Under the pieces are notes generated by a model that was not told the DNA's origin, made no database searches, and saw only the letters and a list, made by a program, of their open reading frames with translations. DNA of 42,178 bases from the NCBI GenBank assembly GCA_027318915.1, contig DAHVOH010000024.1, forward strand, positions 1-42,178. Reading direction: 5' to 3'. Source of the stretch: Clostridiales bacterium (GTDB lineage Bacteria; Bacillota_E; Sulfobacillia; Sulfobacillales; JAIMBI01). Both the position numbers and the translations under genes were made by a program. Of the stretch, positions 8,633 to 17,557 are shown piece by piece (position 1 is the stretch's first letter; each line of letters starts with the position of its first letter).

Positions 8633-10045
8633 TTATGCACCAGCGGGACCGGTCCCCTGGGACGGGGCCGGCTTGCGCGCCAGATAGCGCCCCCGACCGG
8701 GGTGCCCCCGATACTCCCCCTGTTCCGCCACCACCTCGCCGCGGGAGAGAACCACGTCGGGCACGCCATGCACCACACGGCCCTCATAGGGGCTGTAGTC
8801 CGTCCGCATGTGCAGCGTCGCCGACGACAGGGTCACCGCCCGATCCGGATCCCAGATCAGGAGGTCCGCATCGCTCCCAACGGCCACGGTTCCCTTCTGG
8901 GGGTAGAGTCCGAACAATTTCGCCGGCCGCTCCGCCGTGACTTGGACGAAGCGTTCCAAGGAGATACGCCCGCCGCGCACGCCACCGTCAAACATCAGGC
9001 TCATCCGCGTCTCCACGCCCGGCGCGCCGTTGGGAATCTTCGAAAAGTCGTCTTGGCCCAGGACTTTCTGGTCCGCCATCCGAAACGGGCAGTGGTCGGT
9101 GGACACCACTTGGAGATCGTCCATGCGCAGGCCCGTCCACAGGGCCTCCTGATGATCGCGCGGGCGGAGCGGCGGCGACATCACATACTGGGCCCCCGCA
9201 AATCCGGGCTCTTCGTAGTTGTCATAGGACAAAAACAAATACTGCGGGCAGGTTTCCGCGTACGCCGCCTGTCCGCGATCCCGCGCCGCCTTCACCGCCT
9301 CCAGCGCTTCGCGGGCCGACAGATGCACAATATAGATGGGGGCCGAGGCCATCTCGGCCAGGGCCAACACCCGGTGAGTGGCCTCGCCCTCCGCCGCCGG
9401 CGGACGAGTCAGCGCGTGGTACTTGGGCGCCGTCTCCCCCCGAGCCAGCGCCTGGGCCACCAACACATCAATCACGCCGCCGTTTTCCGCATGCATCATG
9501 ATCAAGGCGCCCATGCCGCCGGCGACTTGCAGGGCGCGGAAAATGTCGCCGTCTCCCACCATGAACACGCCGGGATAAGCGGTGAACAGCTTGAAGCTCG
9601 ACACGCCCTGATTGACCAAGCGGGGCATCTCGGCCAGGACAGCCGGTGTCACCTCGCTCAAGATGAGGTGGAAGCCGTAGTCGATGGACGCTTTGCCTTC
9701 CGCTTTGGCCATCCAGGTGTCGAACCCTTCCTGCAACGTGTGGCCCCGCGTCTGAATGGCAAAGTCAATGATGGTTGTGGTGCCGCCCATGGCCGCCGCG
9801 CGCGTGCCGGTCTCGAAATCATCCGACGAATAGGTGCCTCCAAACGGCATATCGAAATGCGTGTGCACATCGATGCCCCCCGGAAGCACCAGCTTTCCGG
9901 CCGCATCGATGACTCGGTCCACGGCCATGACATCGTCATGAGGTGCGCGCATAATGCGGGCGATGATGCCGTCCTCGATGAGGAGGTCCGCCTGATAGGT
10001 GTCGGACGCGGTCACGATCTGACCGTTTTGGATCAAGGTGCGCAT
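8633..10045 (-). CDS. hydA: dihydropyrimidinase (D-hydantoinase)
   Basis: 470 residues, standard length. It hydrolyses 5,6-dihydrouracil or dihydrothymine to N-carbamoyl-beta-amino acids in the cytoplasm. The binuclear zinc site of this amidohydrolase is readable: GGIDVHTHFDMPFGG (His61, His63), the carbamylated lysine in SSFKLFTAYPG (Lys152), MMHAENG (His185), IVHLSA (His241) and STDHCPF (Asp317). The ATG at 10045 follows AAGGGAGG by seven bases. In-frame sequence further upstream belongs to the shadow of preA. It lies 29 bases after the preA stop, so reduction and ring opening are encoded back to back. This context argues for a true dihydropyrimidinase, not a general hydantoinase. Confidence 0.95.
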   Translation of the reverse strand: MRTLIQNGQIVTASDTYQADLLIEDGIIARIMRAPHDDVMAVDRVIDAAGKLVLPGGIDVHTHFDMPFGGTYSSDDFETGTRAAAMGGTTTIIDFAIQTRGHTLQEGFDTWMAKAEGKASIDYGFHLILSEVTPAVLAEMPRLVNQGVSSFKLFTAYPGVFMVGDGDIFRALQVAGGMGALIMMHAENGGVIDVLVAQALARGETAPKYHALTRPPAAEGEATHRVLALAEMASAPIYIVHLSAREALEAVKAARDRGQAAYAETCPQYLFLSYDNYEEPGFAGAQYVMSPPLRPRDHQEALWTGLRMDDLQVVSTDHCPFRMADQKVLGQDDFSKIPNGAPGVETRMSLMFDGGVRGGRISLERFVQVTAERPAKLFGLYPQKGTVAVGSDADLLIWDPDRAVTLSSATLHMRTDYSPYEGRVVHGVPDVVLSRGEVVAEQGEYRGHPGRGRYLARKPAPSQGTGPAGA

Positions 10046-10074
10046 GATCTTCCTCCCTTGCCGCGATCGTTGTC

Positions 10075-11325
10075 TCAGCCTTGGGACAGCAGAGCCTCGC
10101 GCTGACGCCAGGTCTGGGGGGGCCGGGAACCGCCCGGCTCCACCATTTCGATGCAGCCCGGCACCGGACAGACCAGCGCGCAGAGATTGCACCCGACGCA
10201 GTCGTCCTCACGGATCACGGGAACTTTTTGCCCGGCCACGCGGTCTATGCATTGGTGACCACCGTCGTCGCAGCTGATGTAGCAAAGGTTGCACCCGATG
10301 CAGAGATCCCCGTGGATGCGGGCCACCACCTTGTAGGAGAGATTCAGGTTGGCCCAGTCGGTTATGCGCGGCGACACTTTGCCCACCAACTCGCCGACGG
10401 AGGCGAGTCCTTTGCCGTCCAGATAGTCCGAAAGCCCTTCGATCATTTCCCGGACCATTCGAAAACCGTAGTGCATGGCCCCGGTGCACACCTGGACGGC
10501 GGACGCTCCCAGCAGCAGAAACTCCGCCGCGTCGCGCCACGTCTCGATACCGCCTATGCCCACCAAGGGCACGGACACCCCGGGGTCGTTGGCGAGGCTG
10601 GACACCATGTGCAGGGCGATCGGCCGGACTGCCGGACCGCAATACCCGCCGTGACTTCCCAGACCGTCCACGTGAGGCACGGGAAGCCACCGGTCCAGAT
10701 CCACGCCGACGATGCTGTTGACCGTATTGATCAACGAGAGGGCCCGGGCGCCGCCTTGGACGGCCGCTCGGGCCGGATGGCGCACATCGGTGACATTGGG
10801 CGTGAGTTTGACGATGATGGGGATCTCGGCGTCCTGGGCGGCGTACCGGGTCACCTGTTCGGTGTATTCCGGGACCTGCCCGATCACCGAGCCCATGCCG
10901 CGCTCATTCATGCCGTGGGGACAACCAAAATTGAGTTCGATGCCGTCGGCGCCGGTGTCCTGGACGCGCCGCACCATGTCGCGCCAGACCGCTTCATCAA
11001 CGGGAAACATCATGGAAACAATGACCGCCCGGTCGGGAAAACGCCGCTTGACCTGCGCAATCTCGTCCAGATTGTCCTGGATCGGCCGGTCGGAAATCAG
11101 CTCAATGTTGTTCAGTCCCATCATCCGCCGCCCGCCATAGTCCACCGATCCCAAGCGGGCGGTGACATTGACGATGGGGTCGCCCACCGTTTTCCATACC
11201 GCACCGCCCCACCCTTCATCAAACGCCTTCATCACTTGGTAGGCGGAATTTGTGAGCGGCCCGGAGGCCAGCCAAAACGGATTGGGGGAACGAATCCCGG
11301 CGAACTCGACGCGAAGATCCGCCAT
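10075..11325 (-). CDS. preA: NAD-dependent dihydropyrimidine dehydrogenase subunit PreA
   Basis: 416 residues. The catalytic half of bacterial dihydropyrimidine dehydrogenase, reducing uracil or thymine. Residues 1-300 form a dihydroorotate-dehydrogenase-like FMN barrel, with NPFWLASGPLTNS at the start, LNFGCPHGMNERGMG around residue 131, VKLTPNVTD, and GIGGIETWRDAAEFLLLGAS (phosphate-binding end). The C-terminus carries two 4Fe-4S ferredoxin motifs, CIGCNLCYISC from residue 342 and CVGCNLCALVCPVPGC from 376. The ATG at 11325 follows GGGAGG with seven bases between, and its first base lies one base after the preT stop. PreT/PreA together match the domain content of the single-chain mammalian enzyme. 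Confidence 0.95.
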   Translation of the reverse strand: MADLRVEFAGIRSPNPFWLASGPLTNSAYQVMKAFDEGWGGAVWKTVGDPIVNVTARLGSVDYGGRRMMGLNNIELISDRPIQDNLDEIAQVKRRFPDRAVIVSMMFPVDEAVWRDMVRRVQDTGADGIELNFGCPHGMNERGMGSVIGQVPEYTEQVTRYAAQDAEIPIIVKLTPNVTDVRHPARAAVQGGARALSLINTVNSIVGVDLDRWLPVPHVDGLGSHGGYCGPAVRPIALHMVSSLANDPGVSVPLVGIGGIETWRDAAEFLLLGASAVQVCTGAMHYGFRMVREMIEGLSDYLDGKGLASVGELVGKVSPRITDWANLNLSYKVVARIHGDLCIGCNLCYISCDDGGHQCIDRVAGQKVPVIREDDCVGCNLCALVCPVPGCIEMVEPGGSRPPQTWRQREALLSQG

Positions 11326-11326
11326 G

Positions 11327-12697
11327 TCACTGCCTCCCTTGCTCAGATGCCGGCGCGGCCGGCGGCGACGCAAACTTCCGATGAATGGCGAACGCGGCCT
11401 GCTTGCCATCCTCCACGGCTTGCACGACCGTGGCCTCTCCGGGGCGGGCGAGCGCATCACCGACGGCGTAGACGCCCGACACCGTGGTTTCGTACGTGTC
11501 CGGGTCCACCTGGACCCGTCCGGCGGCGATTGCGACGCCGACGCTTTGAAACGCCTCCCGACGCTTGTCCTGTCCAATCGCCCGGATGACGGCATCAACG
11601 GGCACCGTCACCTCCGTGCCGGGGACCGATTCCAAAACGGCATCCCGGCGCGCGGCGGACGCCGGCTCGACGGGGCGTGTCCGCACGACCCGCAGGCCTT
11701 CGACGCGTCCCTGCCCCACAATCGCCACCGGCGTCGTCCACCAGCGATACTGGATGCCCTCTTGCTTGGCGAAGGTGTATTCATAGGCATAGGCCGGCAT
11801 GGCGGCTTCCCCGCGCCGGTAATAGATGGTCACGTCCTCGGCCCCGAGGCGCTTTGCGCAGGTGGCCGCGTCAACCGCCGTGTTGCCGGCGCCGATCACG
11901 GCCACGCGGGCTCCGATGGAAACGGCGTCCGGGGGCCCGGTTTTCGTGGCTTCCACCAGATCCAGGGCATCCCACACGCCCGGCAGATCCTCTCCCGGAA
12001 TGTGCAGAGAAGGCACCCGACCCAGCCCAATCGCCATCACCACCGCGTCATATTCCTGCCGGAGATCCTCCCAGGTCACGTCCGCGCCCACGTGGACTCC
12101 AAATTGGAAGCGCACACCGAGGGACGCCACCCATTCCACCTCGGCCAAACTGACGGGTGTCGGCTCCCGATAATCGACGATGCCATATGTGTCCAGACCG
12201 CCGCCCCGTTCCCGGGCGTCATAGACCGTGACCGGGTAGCCCATCCGCGCCAGGGTTGCCGCCGCGCCGAGACCGGCGGGCCCGGCTCCCACCACCGCCA
12301 CGGTTCGGCCGCCAATCGCACGCTCCGGCAGCCGGGGCAGTCCCGGCATCCCATGCGCCATGACATGATCCGTCGCATAGCGCTGCAGGCGGCCGATGCT
12401 CACCGGCCGTTCGGCCCGGCGCACACAGGCGCCTTCGCACAGAGCTTCGGTGGGACAGATCCGAGCGCAGCTGGCTCCCAAAATGTTGGAGGCCAAGATG
12501 GTGCGCGCCGCAGCGGCCACATCGCCGGTGGCTATCTGGTGAATAAAGACGGGCACGTCAATATGGGTCGGGCACCCCCGAATGCACGGTGCCTCATAAC
12601 AATAGAAGCAGCGTTCGGCCTCGTCGCGGGCTTCTCGCCCGGCGAGCGGGCCGACAACCTCGGTCAAGAATCGTTCAGAGACGGTCGAGGTCGCCAT
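11327..12697 (-). CDS. preT: dihydropyrimidine dehydrogenase subunit PreT (FAD/NAD(P)H electron-input subunit)
   Basis: 456 residues, related to the glutamate synthase small subunit. The N-terminal Fe-S region shows CFYCYEAPCIRGCP (30-43) and CARICPTEALCEGAC, as in DPD and GltD. The FAD-binding fold begins with VAVVGAGPAGLGAAATLARM and the nucleotide-binding fold with VAVIGAGNTAVDAATCAKRL. The end motif TTVSGVYAVGDALARPGEAT is the flavin-ribityl GD motif. It oxidises NAD(P)H and passes electrons to PreA. The ATG at 12697 follows AGAGGAGG. The gene starts 16 bases after the beta-ureidopropionase stop and ends one base before preA, so it sits in a tight operon. Confidence 0.95.
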   Translation of the reverse strand: MATSTVSERFLTEVVGPLAGREARDEAERCFYCYEAPCIRGCPTHIDVPVFIHQIATGDVAAAARTILASNILGASCARICPTEALCEGACVRRAERPVSIGRLQRYATDHVMAHGMPGLPRLPERAIGGRTVAVVGAGPAGLGAAATLARMGYPVTVYDARERGGGLDTYGIVDYREPTPVSLAEVEWVASLGVRFQFGVHVGADVTWEDLRQEYDAVVMAIGLGRVPSLHIPGEDLPGVWDALDLVEATKTGPPDAVSIGARVAVIGAGNTAVDAATCAKRLGAEDVTIYYRRGEAAMPAYAYEYTFAKQEGIQYRWWTTPVAIVGQGRVEGLRVVRTRPVEPASAARRDAVLESVPGTEVTVPVDAVIRAIGQDKRREAFQSVGVAIAAGRVQVDPDTYETTVSGVYAVGDALARPGEATVVQAVEDGKQAAFAIHRKFASPPAAPASEQGRQ

Positions 12698-12713
12698 GAT
12701 GGCCCTCCTCTGG

Positions 12714-13601
12714 CTAATCCGCCACCAAGGGTCCGTAGGTGTCCGGACGACGGTCGCGGAAGAATTGCCATGTGTTGCGAACCTCTCGGATCAGGTCCAA
12801 ATCCGCATCCCCCATCACCACCTCGTCCCGGTCGGCGCTTCCTTCCGCCACGAATCGTCCCCGGGGGTCCACCAGATAACTGCCGCCGTAGAACTCACCC
12901 ATGTTCCATGGGCCTTCACGTCCCACTCGGTTGATGGCGCCGACAAAGTAGCCGTTGGCCACGGCATGCGCCGGCTGCTCCAGCTTCCACAAATACTTGG
13001 ACAAGCCCGCCACCGTGGCCGATGGATTGAAGACGATTTCGGCGCCATGGAGTCCCAGGGCTCGGGCGCCCTCCGGAAAGTGGCGGTCGTAGCAAATGTA
13101 GACGCCGACTTTGCCCACCGCCGTGTCAAACACGGGATAGCCCAGATTGCCCGGGCGAAAGTAGAACTTCTCCCAAAAACCGGTGTCCGGCTTCTCGCCG
13201 GCCTGCACGTGGGGAAGATGCGATTTCCGATACTTACCCAAGTAACGGCCGTCGGCGTCAATCACGGCGGCCGTATTGTAGTAAAGCCCGGTGATCTCCT
13301 CTTCGTAGACCGGCACCACCATCACCATGCCCGTCTCGCGGGCCACGTCCTGCATCAGAGCGGTCGTCGGACCCCCGGGAACCGGTTCGGTCAGGTCGTA
13401 CCACCGCGCATTCTGCTCGGTGCAGAAATACGGCCCGTAGAACAATTCCTGCAGACACACGACTTGAGCCCCGCCGGCCTTGGCCGCCTGGATGAGGCCC
13501 AGATGCTTGTCGATGGCCGCTTTCTTGTGATCCTCCAGAGGTGCATCGCCCGGAACGTCATGATGCGCCTGAATGAGTCCCACCCGTACGACTCGCGCCA
13601 T
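12714..13601 (-). CDS. beta-ureidopropionase (N-carbamoyl-beta-alanine amidohydrolase), nitrilase superfamily
   Basis: 295 residues. It cleaves N-carbamoyl-beta-alanine to beta-alanine, CO2 and ammonia, the third step of reductive pyrimidine breakdown. The carbon-nitrogen hydrolase triad is visible: Glu52 in CLQELFYGPYF, Lys126 in KYRKSHLPH and Cys170 in VYICYDRHFPEGAR. The ATG at 13601 follows AGGAGG with six bases between. Upstream in-frame sequence runs into the intergenic region and is not coding. A 197-base gap to the upstream dehydrogenase holds a copy of a motif also found in front of the whole locus, so an internal promoter is possible. N-carbamoylputrescine amidase is the nearest alternative, but the neighbours decide against it. 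Confidence 0.92.
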   Translation of the reverse strand: MARVVRVGLIQAHHDVPGDAPLEDHKKAAIDKHLGLIQAAKAGGAQVVCLQELFYGPYFCTEQNARWYDLTEPVPGGPTTALMQDVARETGMVMVVPVYEEEITGLYYNTAAVIDADGRYLGKYRKSHLPHVQAGEKPDTGFWEKFYFRPGNLGYPVFDTAVGKVGVYICYDRHFPEGARALGLHGAEIVFNPSATVAGLSKYLWKLEQPAHAVANGYFVGAINRVGREGPWNMGEFYGGSYLVDPRGRFVAEGSADRDEVVMGDADLDLIREVRNTWQFFRDRRPDTYGPLVAD

Positions 13602-13666
13602 ATTGAACCTCCTGACTGGTGCGCCGACCGATCCGAGACCTCGGCGACCGTGCACTGTGTGGTTGA

Positions 13667-13677
13667 TCACCATAGAC
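13667..13677. promoter_or_regulatory. candidate operator, copy 1 of TCACCATAGAC
   Basis: TCACCATAGAC lies in the 197-base gap before the beta-ureidopropionase gene and repeats exactly at 15478-15488 in the pucR/mmsA divergent region. Both copies have GTTG or GTTGA directly to the left, so the similarity covers about 15 bases with one indel. I infer binding of the locus regulator, probably the PucR-type protein. No clear -10/-35 pair is placed against this copy. Confidence 0.4.
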
Positions 13678-13798
13678 ACCCCGGACCCTGGCATCGGCTC
13701 TGGTCGGGAACAGGGCCTCCGTCCCATGCCCCTTGGCGATCCCGACGCCGTTGCGCCCCGGCCGACCGCAATCCCGGTCCGGACGCTCCTCTCCAGGC

Positions 13799-15250
13799 TT
13801 AAGACGGCCAGCGCGAGGTGACCACTCGCGTCTCGGTGTAGAACAAGTACCCGTCGCGCCCGGTGGCGTGCAGATCGCCGTAGAATGAGGTCTTCCATCC
13901 GCTGAACGGGAAAATGGCCACCGGTGCGGCGACGCCGATGTTGATGCCCACCATGCCCGCCTGGATGTGCTCGCGAAAGTAACGCGCGGCGGCTCCGGAG
14001 CGGGTGTAAATGCTGGTGGTGTTGCCAAACGGCGATCGGTTCGCCACCTGCACGGCGGTCTCCAGGTCGGGAACGCGGATGACACTCAGCACCGGGCCAA
14101 AGATTTCCTCCCGAGCGATGGCCATCTCCGGCGTCACGTGGTCAAACAGGGTGGGGCCCAAGAAGAACCCCTCAGACGGCAGAACGTCCCGGCGACCGTC
14201 CCGGACAATGCGGGCGCCTTCCTCCACGCCTTTTTCAATGTAGTGGCGCACCCGTTCCCGGTGCTCCGGACGAATCAGCGGGCCCATTTCCACCCCCTCC
14301 TCGGATCCCGGACCCACCCGAAGCGCGTCCCCCGCTCGGCGCAGGGCGTCCACCAGAGGGTCTTGGATGGATCCGACCGCCAAGATCACCGCACAGGCGA
14401 GGCATCGCTCCCCCGCGGATCCGTACCCGGAGTTGACCAACGCGCGGACTGTGTAGTCCAGGTCACAATCCGGCATCACAACATGGAAGTTCTTCGCCCC
14501 GCCCAGGGCCTGGACACGCTTGCCGTGAGCGGCGGCGGTCCTGTACACATGTTCGGCCACGGGCTGAGACCCCACGAACGACACCGCACGGATGTCCGGA
14601 TGGGTCAAAAGGGCTTCCGCGACCGCGGAACCCCCGTGGACCACGTTGAGCACGCCGGCGGGCAGGCCGGCCTCGGCCGCCAGGGCGGCCACCTTCATCG
14701 GGGTCCGGGGGGTGCGTTCGGATGGTTTGAGAATGAAGGTGTTGCCGGCGACCAAAGCGATGGGAAACATCCACAGGGGAATCATACCGGGAAAGTTGAA
14801 CGCGGTGAGCCCCGCCACAACACCCAACGGGACCCGCATCAGCTCCACGTCGACACCGTGGGCCACGTCGGTCAGCACCTCACCCTTGAGAAGGCTGGGC
14901 GCGCTGGCCGCCAATTCCACAACTTCTATCCCCCGGCCCATCTCCGCGTACGCATCGTCCAGGGTCTTGCCATGCTCTTCCGTGATGGACGCGGCCAGTT
15001 CTCGACGATGGCGCTCAAGCAGCTCGCGAAAGCGAAACATCACCCGTGCGCGTTCCATGATGGGCGTCGAGGACCAGCCCGGAAAAGCGCGTTGGGCCGC
15101 CTCCACCGCCGCATGCACCGCACCGGTGTCATCCAGGACGATTTCGGACAACACGGCTCCGGTAGCCGGGTTGTATACGGGCATCCGTTCCTGACCGCGC
15201 GGCTCTACAGGGGCCCCGTTGATGTAGTGGCGCAGAGTTTCGCTCGGCAT
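13799..15250 (-). CDS. mmsA: CoA-acylating (methyl)malonate-semialdehyde dehydrogenase
   Basis: 483 residues, aldehyde dehydrogenase superfamily. The catalytic cysteine is Cys283 in GSAGERCLA. The position where other ALDHs have the general-base glutamate reads QALGGAKNF, a family hallmark of the CoA-dependent MmsA group. Other matches are LTAFNFPGMIPLWMFPIAL and FSGWKTSFYGDLHATGRDG near the C-terminus. The enzyme converts malonate semialdehyde (from beta-alanine) to acetyl-CoA and CO2 or methylmalonate semialdehyde (from thymine) to propionyl-CoA. It is the promoter-proximal gene of the operon. The aminotransferase that would link beta-alanine to this enzyme is absent from the window. The ATG at 15250 has a modest GGAAAGG site. 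The nearest alternative is a valine/inositol pathway enzyme, the same reaction type. Confidence 0.93.
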   Translation of the reverse strand: MPSETLRHYINGAPVEPRGQERMPVYNPATGAVLSEIVLDDTGAVHAAVEAAQRAFPGWSSTPIMERARVMFRFRELLERHRRELAASITEEHGKTLDDAYAEMGRGIEVVELAASAPSLLKGEVLTDVAHGVDVELMRVPLGVVAGLTAFNFPGMIPLWMFPIALVAGNTFILKPSERTPRTPMKVAALAAEAGLPAGVLNVVHGGSAVAEALLTHPDIRAVSFVGSQPVAEHVYRTAAAHGKRVQALGGAKNFHVVMPDCDLDYTVRALVNSGYGSAGERCLACAVILAVGSIQDPLVDALRRAGDALRVGPGSEEGVEMGPLIRPEHRERVRHYIEKGVEEGARIVRDGRRDVLPSEGFFLGPTLFDHVTPEMAIAREEIFGPVLSVIRVPDLETAVQVANRSPFGNTTSIYTRSGAAARYFREHIQAGMVGINIGVAAPVAIFPFSGWKTSFYGDLHATGRDGYLFYTETRVVTSRWPS

Positions 15251-15455
15251 CGCTTGATTCCAGCCTTTCCCGCAGGGCGTCTCCCGGCGGCGAGCCTCAC
15301 GCCGCGAACGGACGGTGAGGAGTTTCCGACGGCGGCGGGTTTCTGCCCTCGCCTCGGTTCTCCCAGGAACCCCCGTCTCCTCCGCCGGCTTCCGACGCTC
15401 GCCGCATCCTCGCCGTTTACGGCCTAATGCCTACCTTCTCTCCACGATACGTTTG

Positions 15456-15511
15456 ATTGTAGCAAGCCGTATTGTTGTCACCATAGACGAGTGTGGATGA
15501 ATTGCTATAGT
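15456..15511. promoter_or_regulatory. divergent promoter region of mmsA operon and pucR, with TCACCATAGAC copy 2
   Basis: For the minus-strand operon an extended -10 TGCTACAAT reads at 15464-15456. The motif TCACCATAGAC (15478-15488) covers where its -35 would be, and no proper -35 is seen, as expected for an activator-dependent promoter. For pucR a plus-strand TATAGT lies at 15506-15511. The core of the motif is an imperfect palindrome, TAT-n-GT-n6-AC-n-ATA, from 15470 to 15485. One factor could thus control both directions. Confidence 0.5.
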
Positions 15512-15547
15512 GATTCTGTACAAAAGCGTCGAGGGGGACCTGGGGCA

Positions 15548-17131
15548 ATGGTCACGGTGGAACACGTGTTGGCACGACCCACCTTCCGGCCCGCCAAGCT
15601 CATGGCCGGCCGTGAGGGTCTCGGTCGCGTCGTCAGGTGGGTGCACGTGGGTGAAGTGCCCTATGTGGCCGAGTTTCTCAAGGGAGGGGAGTTGGTCCTG
15701 ACGACCGGGGTCGCCCTGACCGATCCGGACAGCCGTCGCACCTTTCTGGATGGGCTGCTGGAGGCGGACGCGGCCGGTGTGGTAATTGAACTGGGCCGTT
15801 ATCTGGCGGCGCCGCCGGCGGACATCCTGGCCCGCGCGGAACGATCGCACTTTCCCGTCATTGTGTTCACCGAACAGGTCCGCTTTCTCGACCTGTCGCA
15901 AGACATCAACGGGCTCCTGCTGAGCCAGCATCACCGCACCATCGACGACCTGGAAACCCTGTCGCTCCAACTGCGGCGCGCGTTGTTGAACACGTTGGGC
16001 CCATCGGCCCTCTTGGAGGCTCTGCACACGTTCAGTGGCACGCCGGTTGCCTACGTGCCGAGAGACGTGGACCGGGCTCCGCTGCTCGAGGGACCGTGGC
16101 CGGGTCCGGTTCCCCAAGCCCACGGCCTCGCGCCCCACCCGGTCGTGGAAGGCTCGCCGCCGTATATTCGGCAAACCATTCAGGTGTTTGACCGCGTCAT
16201 CGGCGATCTCTACCTGGCCCTGGACCGGCCGGAAATGGATGAGCGGCACTTCCTGGCCTGCGACCGGACCGCCGCGGCGTTGGCGCAGGACCTGATTCGG
16301 ACGATGAACTTGGAGCAAAGCCGACGCTACGAAGAGACGGTCCTGCTGGAGCATCTGCTGTTCACCGAGCCTTCGGACCCGGCGGCCGGCCGCCGATTTG
16401 CGGCGCTGTACGATCTCGGTCGCGAGCGCGTGTTCCGCATGGTGGTGATCCAGCCGCGACCTCCGCAATCTTTGGTAGACGCACTGCCTCCCACCGTGAC
16501 GGCGCTGGCGGTGGCTCAACCGACGCGCACGCTGTGCCTTGTCATCGGGCGCGAGGACATGCTGCGGCGGGTCGATGCCCGTCTGACCACGTTGCTTCCC
16601 GTGGCCACGCGAGCCGGATTGTCCACCGCATACGGCCAACCGGAGCACCTGTCAACCGCTTTGATGGAGGCGCACGACGCTTTCGTCATCGCCCGACATC
16701 TAAACCTCCCGGTCCTCTCCTATCAGGACCTGGGCCTGTACCGTTGGGTGCTGGCCACTGATCCCGCCGTGCTGCACAAGGCCCTCATCGAGCCGGAGCT
16801 CGGCCCGGTCCTGTTGCACGACCAGCATCGACGCCCGCCTTTGCTGCCGGTTCTGGCGGCATTGTTGGACCACCTGGGATCCAAGAGCGAGGCGGCCGCT
16901 GCGTTGGGGATCCACCGTCAAACGTTGTACAACCGCATCGGCACGTTGGCGACATTGCTGGGGCAAGACTTCCTGGCCGGTTCGCGACCGGTTGCCCTGC
17001 AAGCCGCCATCATGGCCTGGCGGTTTTTGCATCCAGGCAAATCTCCGCCCGGCGATGGCACCTCGGTCTCGCCCCACGACCGGGAAGCGGTCCCTGCCGT
17101 CCCAGACCGATCCATCGCCCGCCTCCTCTGA
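15548..17131 (+). CDS. PucR-family transcriptional regulator of pyrimidine catabolism
   Basis: 527 residues. Residues 1-125 match the PucR N-terminal domain: the family's EHVLARPTFRPAKLMAGREG start, VRWVHVGEV and FLKGGELVLTTGVAL are readable. The middle is a long alpha/beta region of the CdaR/GGDEF-like kind. The C-terminus has the PucR helix-turn-helix, LGSKSEAAAALGIHRQTLYN. Family members usually activate catabolic operons in response to a pathway ligand. Divergent placement from mmsA, with a shared control region, strongly suggests it controls the pyrimidine operon. The ATG at 15548 follows a G-rich stretch (GAGGGGG at 15531-15537). Longer in-frame starts upstream would overlap the promoter. 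Confidence 0.92.
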   Translation: MVTVEHVLARPTFRPAKLMAGREGLGRVVRWVHVGEVPYVAEFLKGGELVLTTGVALTDPDSRRTFLDGLLEADAAGVVIELGRYLAAPPADILARAERSHFPVIVFTEQVRFLDLSQDINGLLLSQHHRTIDDLETLSLQLRRALLNTLGPSALLEALHTFSGTPVAYVPRDVDRAPLLEGPWPGPVPQAHGLAPHPVVEGSPPYIRQTIQVFDRVIGDLYLALDRPEMDERHFLACDRTAAALAQDLIRTMNLEQSRRYEETVLLEHLLFTEPSDPAAGRRFAALYDLGRERVFRMVVIQPRPPQSLVDALPPTVTALAVAQPTRTLCLVIGREDMLRRVDARLTTLLPVATRAGLSTAYGQPEHLSTALMEAHDAFVIARHLNLPVLSYQDLGLYRWVLATDPAVLHKALIEPELGPVLLHDQHRRPPLLPVLAALLDHLGSKSEAAAALGIHRQTLYNRIGTLATLLGQDFLAGSRPVALQAAIMAWRFLHPGKSPPGDGTSVSPHDREAVPAVPDRSIARLL

Positions 17132-17455
17132 GGGTCCGCGCCGGGCACCGATGCGGGTCCGAAGCGTCCGGCCTCTGTCCGACGGCCCGGGCCCCGGGTC
17201 GGAATCGCGGGAGATCGTCGGCAACCGATGCCGGCAAGCGCCCGGTCGCGCGGCTTGACTGCCGAGGGCCGAGGCGGCGACCCGGGTCCAGCGCGCGCGA
17301 CGGAGTCCTGTCGGATCCGCCACAACGTGCCGCAGCCGCTCGGCCGGAGGCCGGCCGTCCGGCCGTCGCCACGTTCCCGGCCCACTTTCGCCCGGGACTA
17401 TCCACGTGCCACGAAGAGCCCGCTGGCCGACCGGGCGGCGAGCCCGAATCCCTGG

Positions 17456-17557
17456 CGGGTGGACCCGCCGCACCGGACGTCTGTCCACACCACAAACTTG
17501 CTGGAGCGCACCTTCGAGGAAGAACGGCGGTGCACCGGAGTCATTCCGCGCTTCTAG
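17456..17557 (+). pseudogene. IS256/mutator-family transposase relic
   Basis: A short frame reads PPHRTSVHTTNLLERTFEEE then RRCTGVIPRF, the highly conserved TTN-LER-F-E-RRRT segment near the C-terminus of IS256-type transposases. It ends at a stop where the family continues, and no DDE residues are present upstream. The remaining ~860 bases between pucR and 17997 hold no other gene I can support. This copy belongs to a different subgroup from the IS256 relic at the right end of the window. Confidence 0.6.

Noticed and set aside
8297..10105. 602-codon plus-strand open frame over dihydropyrimidinase
   Set aside because: Shadow of a gene with all active-site motifs readable on the minus strand.
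10885..10930. Possible loss of a catalytic cysteine in the PreA loop compared with mammalian DPD
   Set aside because: The E. coli PreA sequence as I recall it also lacks that cysteine at this place, so it is not a defect.
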